Below are positions 63,996 through 64,000 of a DNA stretch of 64,000 bases, in pieces. The notes under the pieces were generated by a model, which saw only the letters and a list, made by a program, of their open reading frames with translations, was not told where the DNA came from and ran no database searches. Each line of letters opens with the position of its first letter. Positions within the stretch are counted from its first letter, which is position 1. The stretch lies in assembly GCA_963971285.1 (NCBI GenBank), contig OZ020250.1, positions 14,368,499-14,432,498 on the forward strand, read 5' to 3'. A program made the translations under genes and the position numbers. The DNA comes from Astropecten irregularis (Eukaryota; Echinodermata; Asteroidea; Paxillosida; Astropectinidae).

Positions 63996-64000
63996 CTGTG

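Overview
The window is a piece of an animal nuclear genome: genes are split by GT-AG introns, two protein families have clear metazoan homologues, and dispersed repeats (tRNA-derived SINEs, MITEs, hAT-like and 9-bp-TSD DNA elements, LINE relics, minisatellites) are very dense. An invertebrate deuterostome, possibly an echinoderm, seems likely from the repeat style and the intron-rich genes, but nothing here proves the species. A 200-base run of N (24123-24322) shows this is a scaffold.

Layout. Positions 264-8553 (+) hold the last eight exons of TTI2 (TELO2-interacting protein 2, a member of the TTT co-chaperone complex for PIKK kinases); its first half lies upstream of the window. Between 8554 and 13939 is a repeat-filled zone with a 3'UTR-like tandem repeat, a stop-free minisatellite, a 2-kb 35-bp satellite, and a direct copy of the sequence preceding the satellite. 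From 13940 to the window end, on the minus strand, lies a head-to-tail array of six genes for membrane-anchored short-chain dehydrogenases of the HSD11B1L / 11-beta-hydroxysteroid dehydrogenase 1-like type (genes 1-6 below; 1-5 complete, 6 cut by the window edge). All use the same six-exon plan, with exons 1-5 of identical length (76, 131, 195, 103, 129 nt) and a last exon of 269-281 nt. Each complete protein (300-303 aa) has an N-terminal membrane segment, TGASTGIG cofactor motif, LNHIT, and an Asn-Ser-Tyr-Lys catalytic tetrad (N139, S166, Y179, K183).

The array is the core of the window. Genes 4, 5 and 6 are compact (about 2-2.6 kb each). Genes 1-3 are swollen by minisatellites and transposons. 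Because the paralogues share flanks and introns, empty sites in one copy can be compared with filled sites in another, which gives the relative age of many insertions. Exon 2 and the first part of exon 3 are almost identical between even the most diverged paralogues while the other exons differ by about 20 percent or more, and gene 3 carries a gene-1-type intron 2: both point to gene conversion. Gene 3 is the most disturbed copy. A 2.47-kb CACTA-like element sits about 50 bp upstream of its start codon, a four-level nest of hAT-like and palindromic elements fills its intron 5, and two almost identical inverted 437-bp palindromic elements flank its exons 4 and 5.

No prokaryotic genes, CRISPR arrays, rRNA genes or convincing functional tRNA genes were seen. 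Most long open frames are readings of minisatellites or antisense shadows of the dehydrogenase exons. Identity estimates are by-eye counts, not computed alignments.
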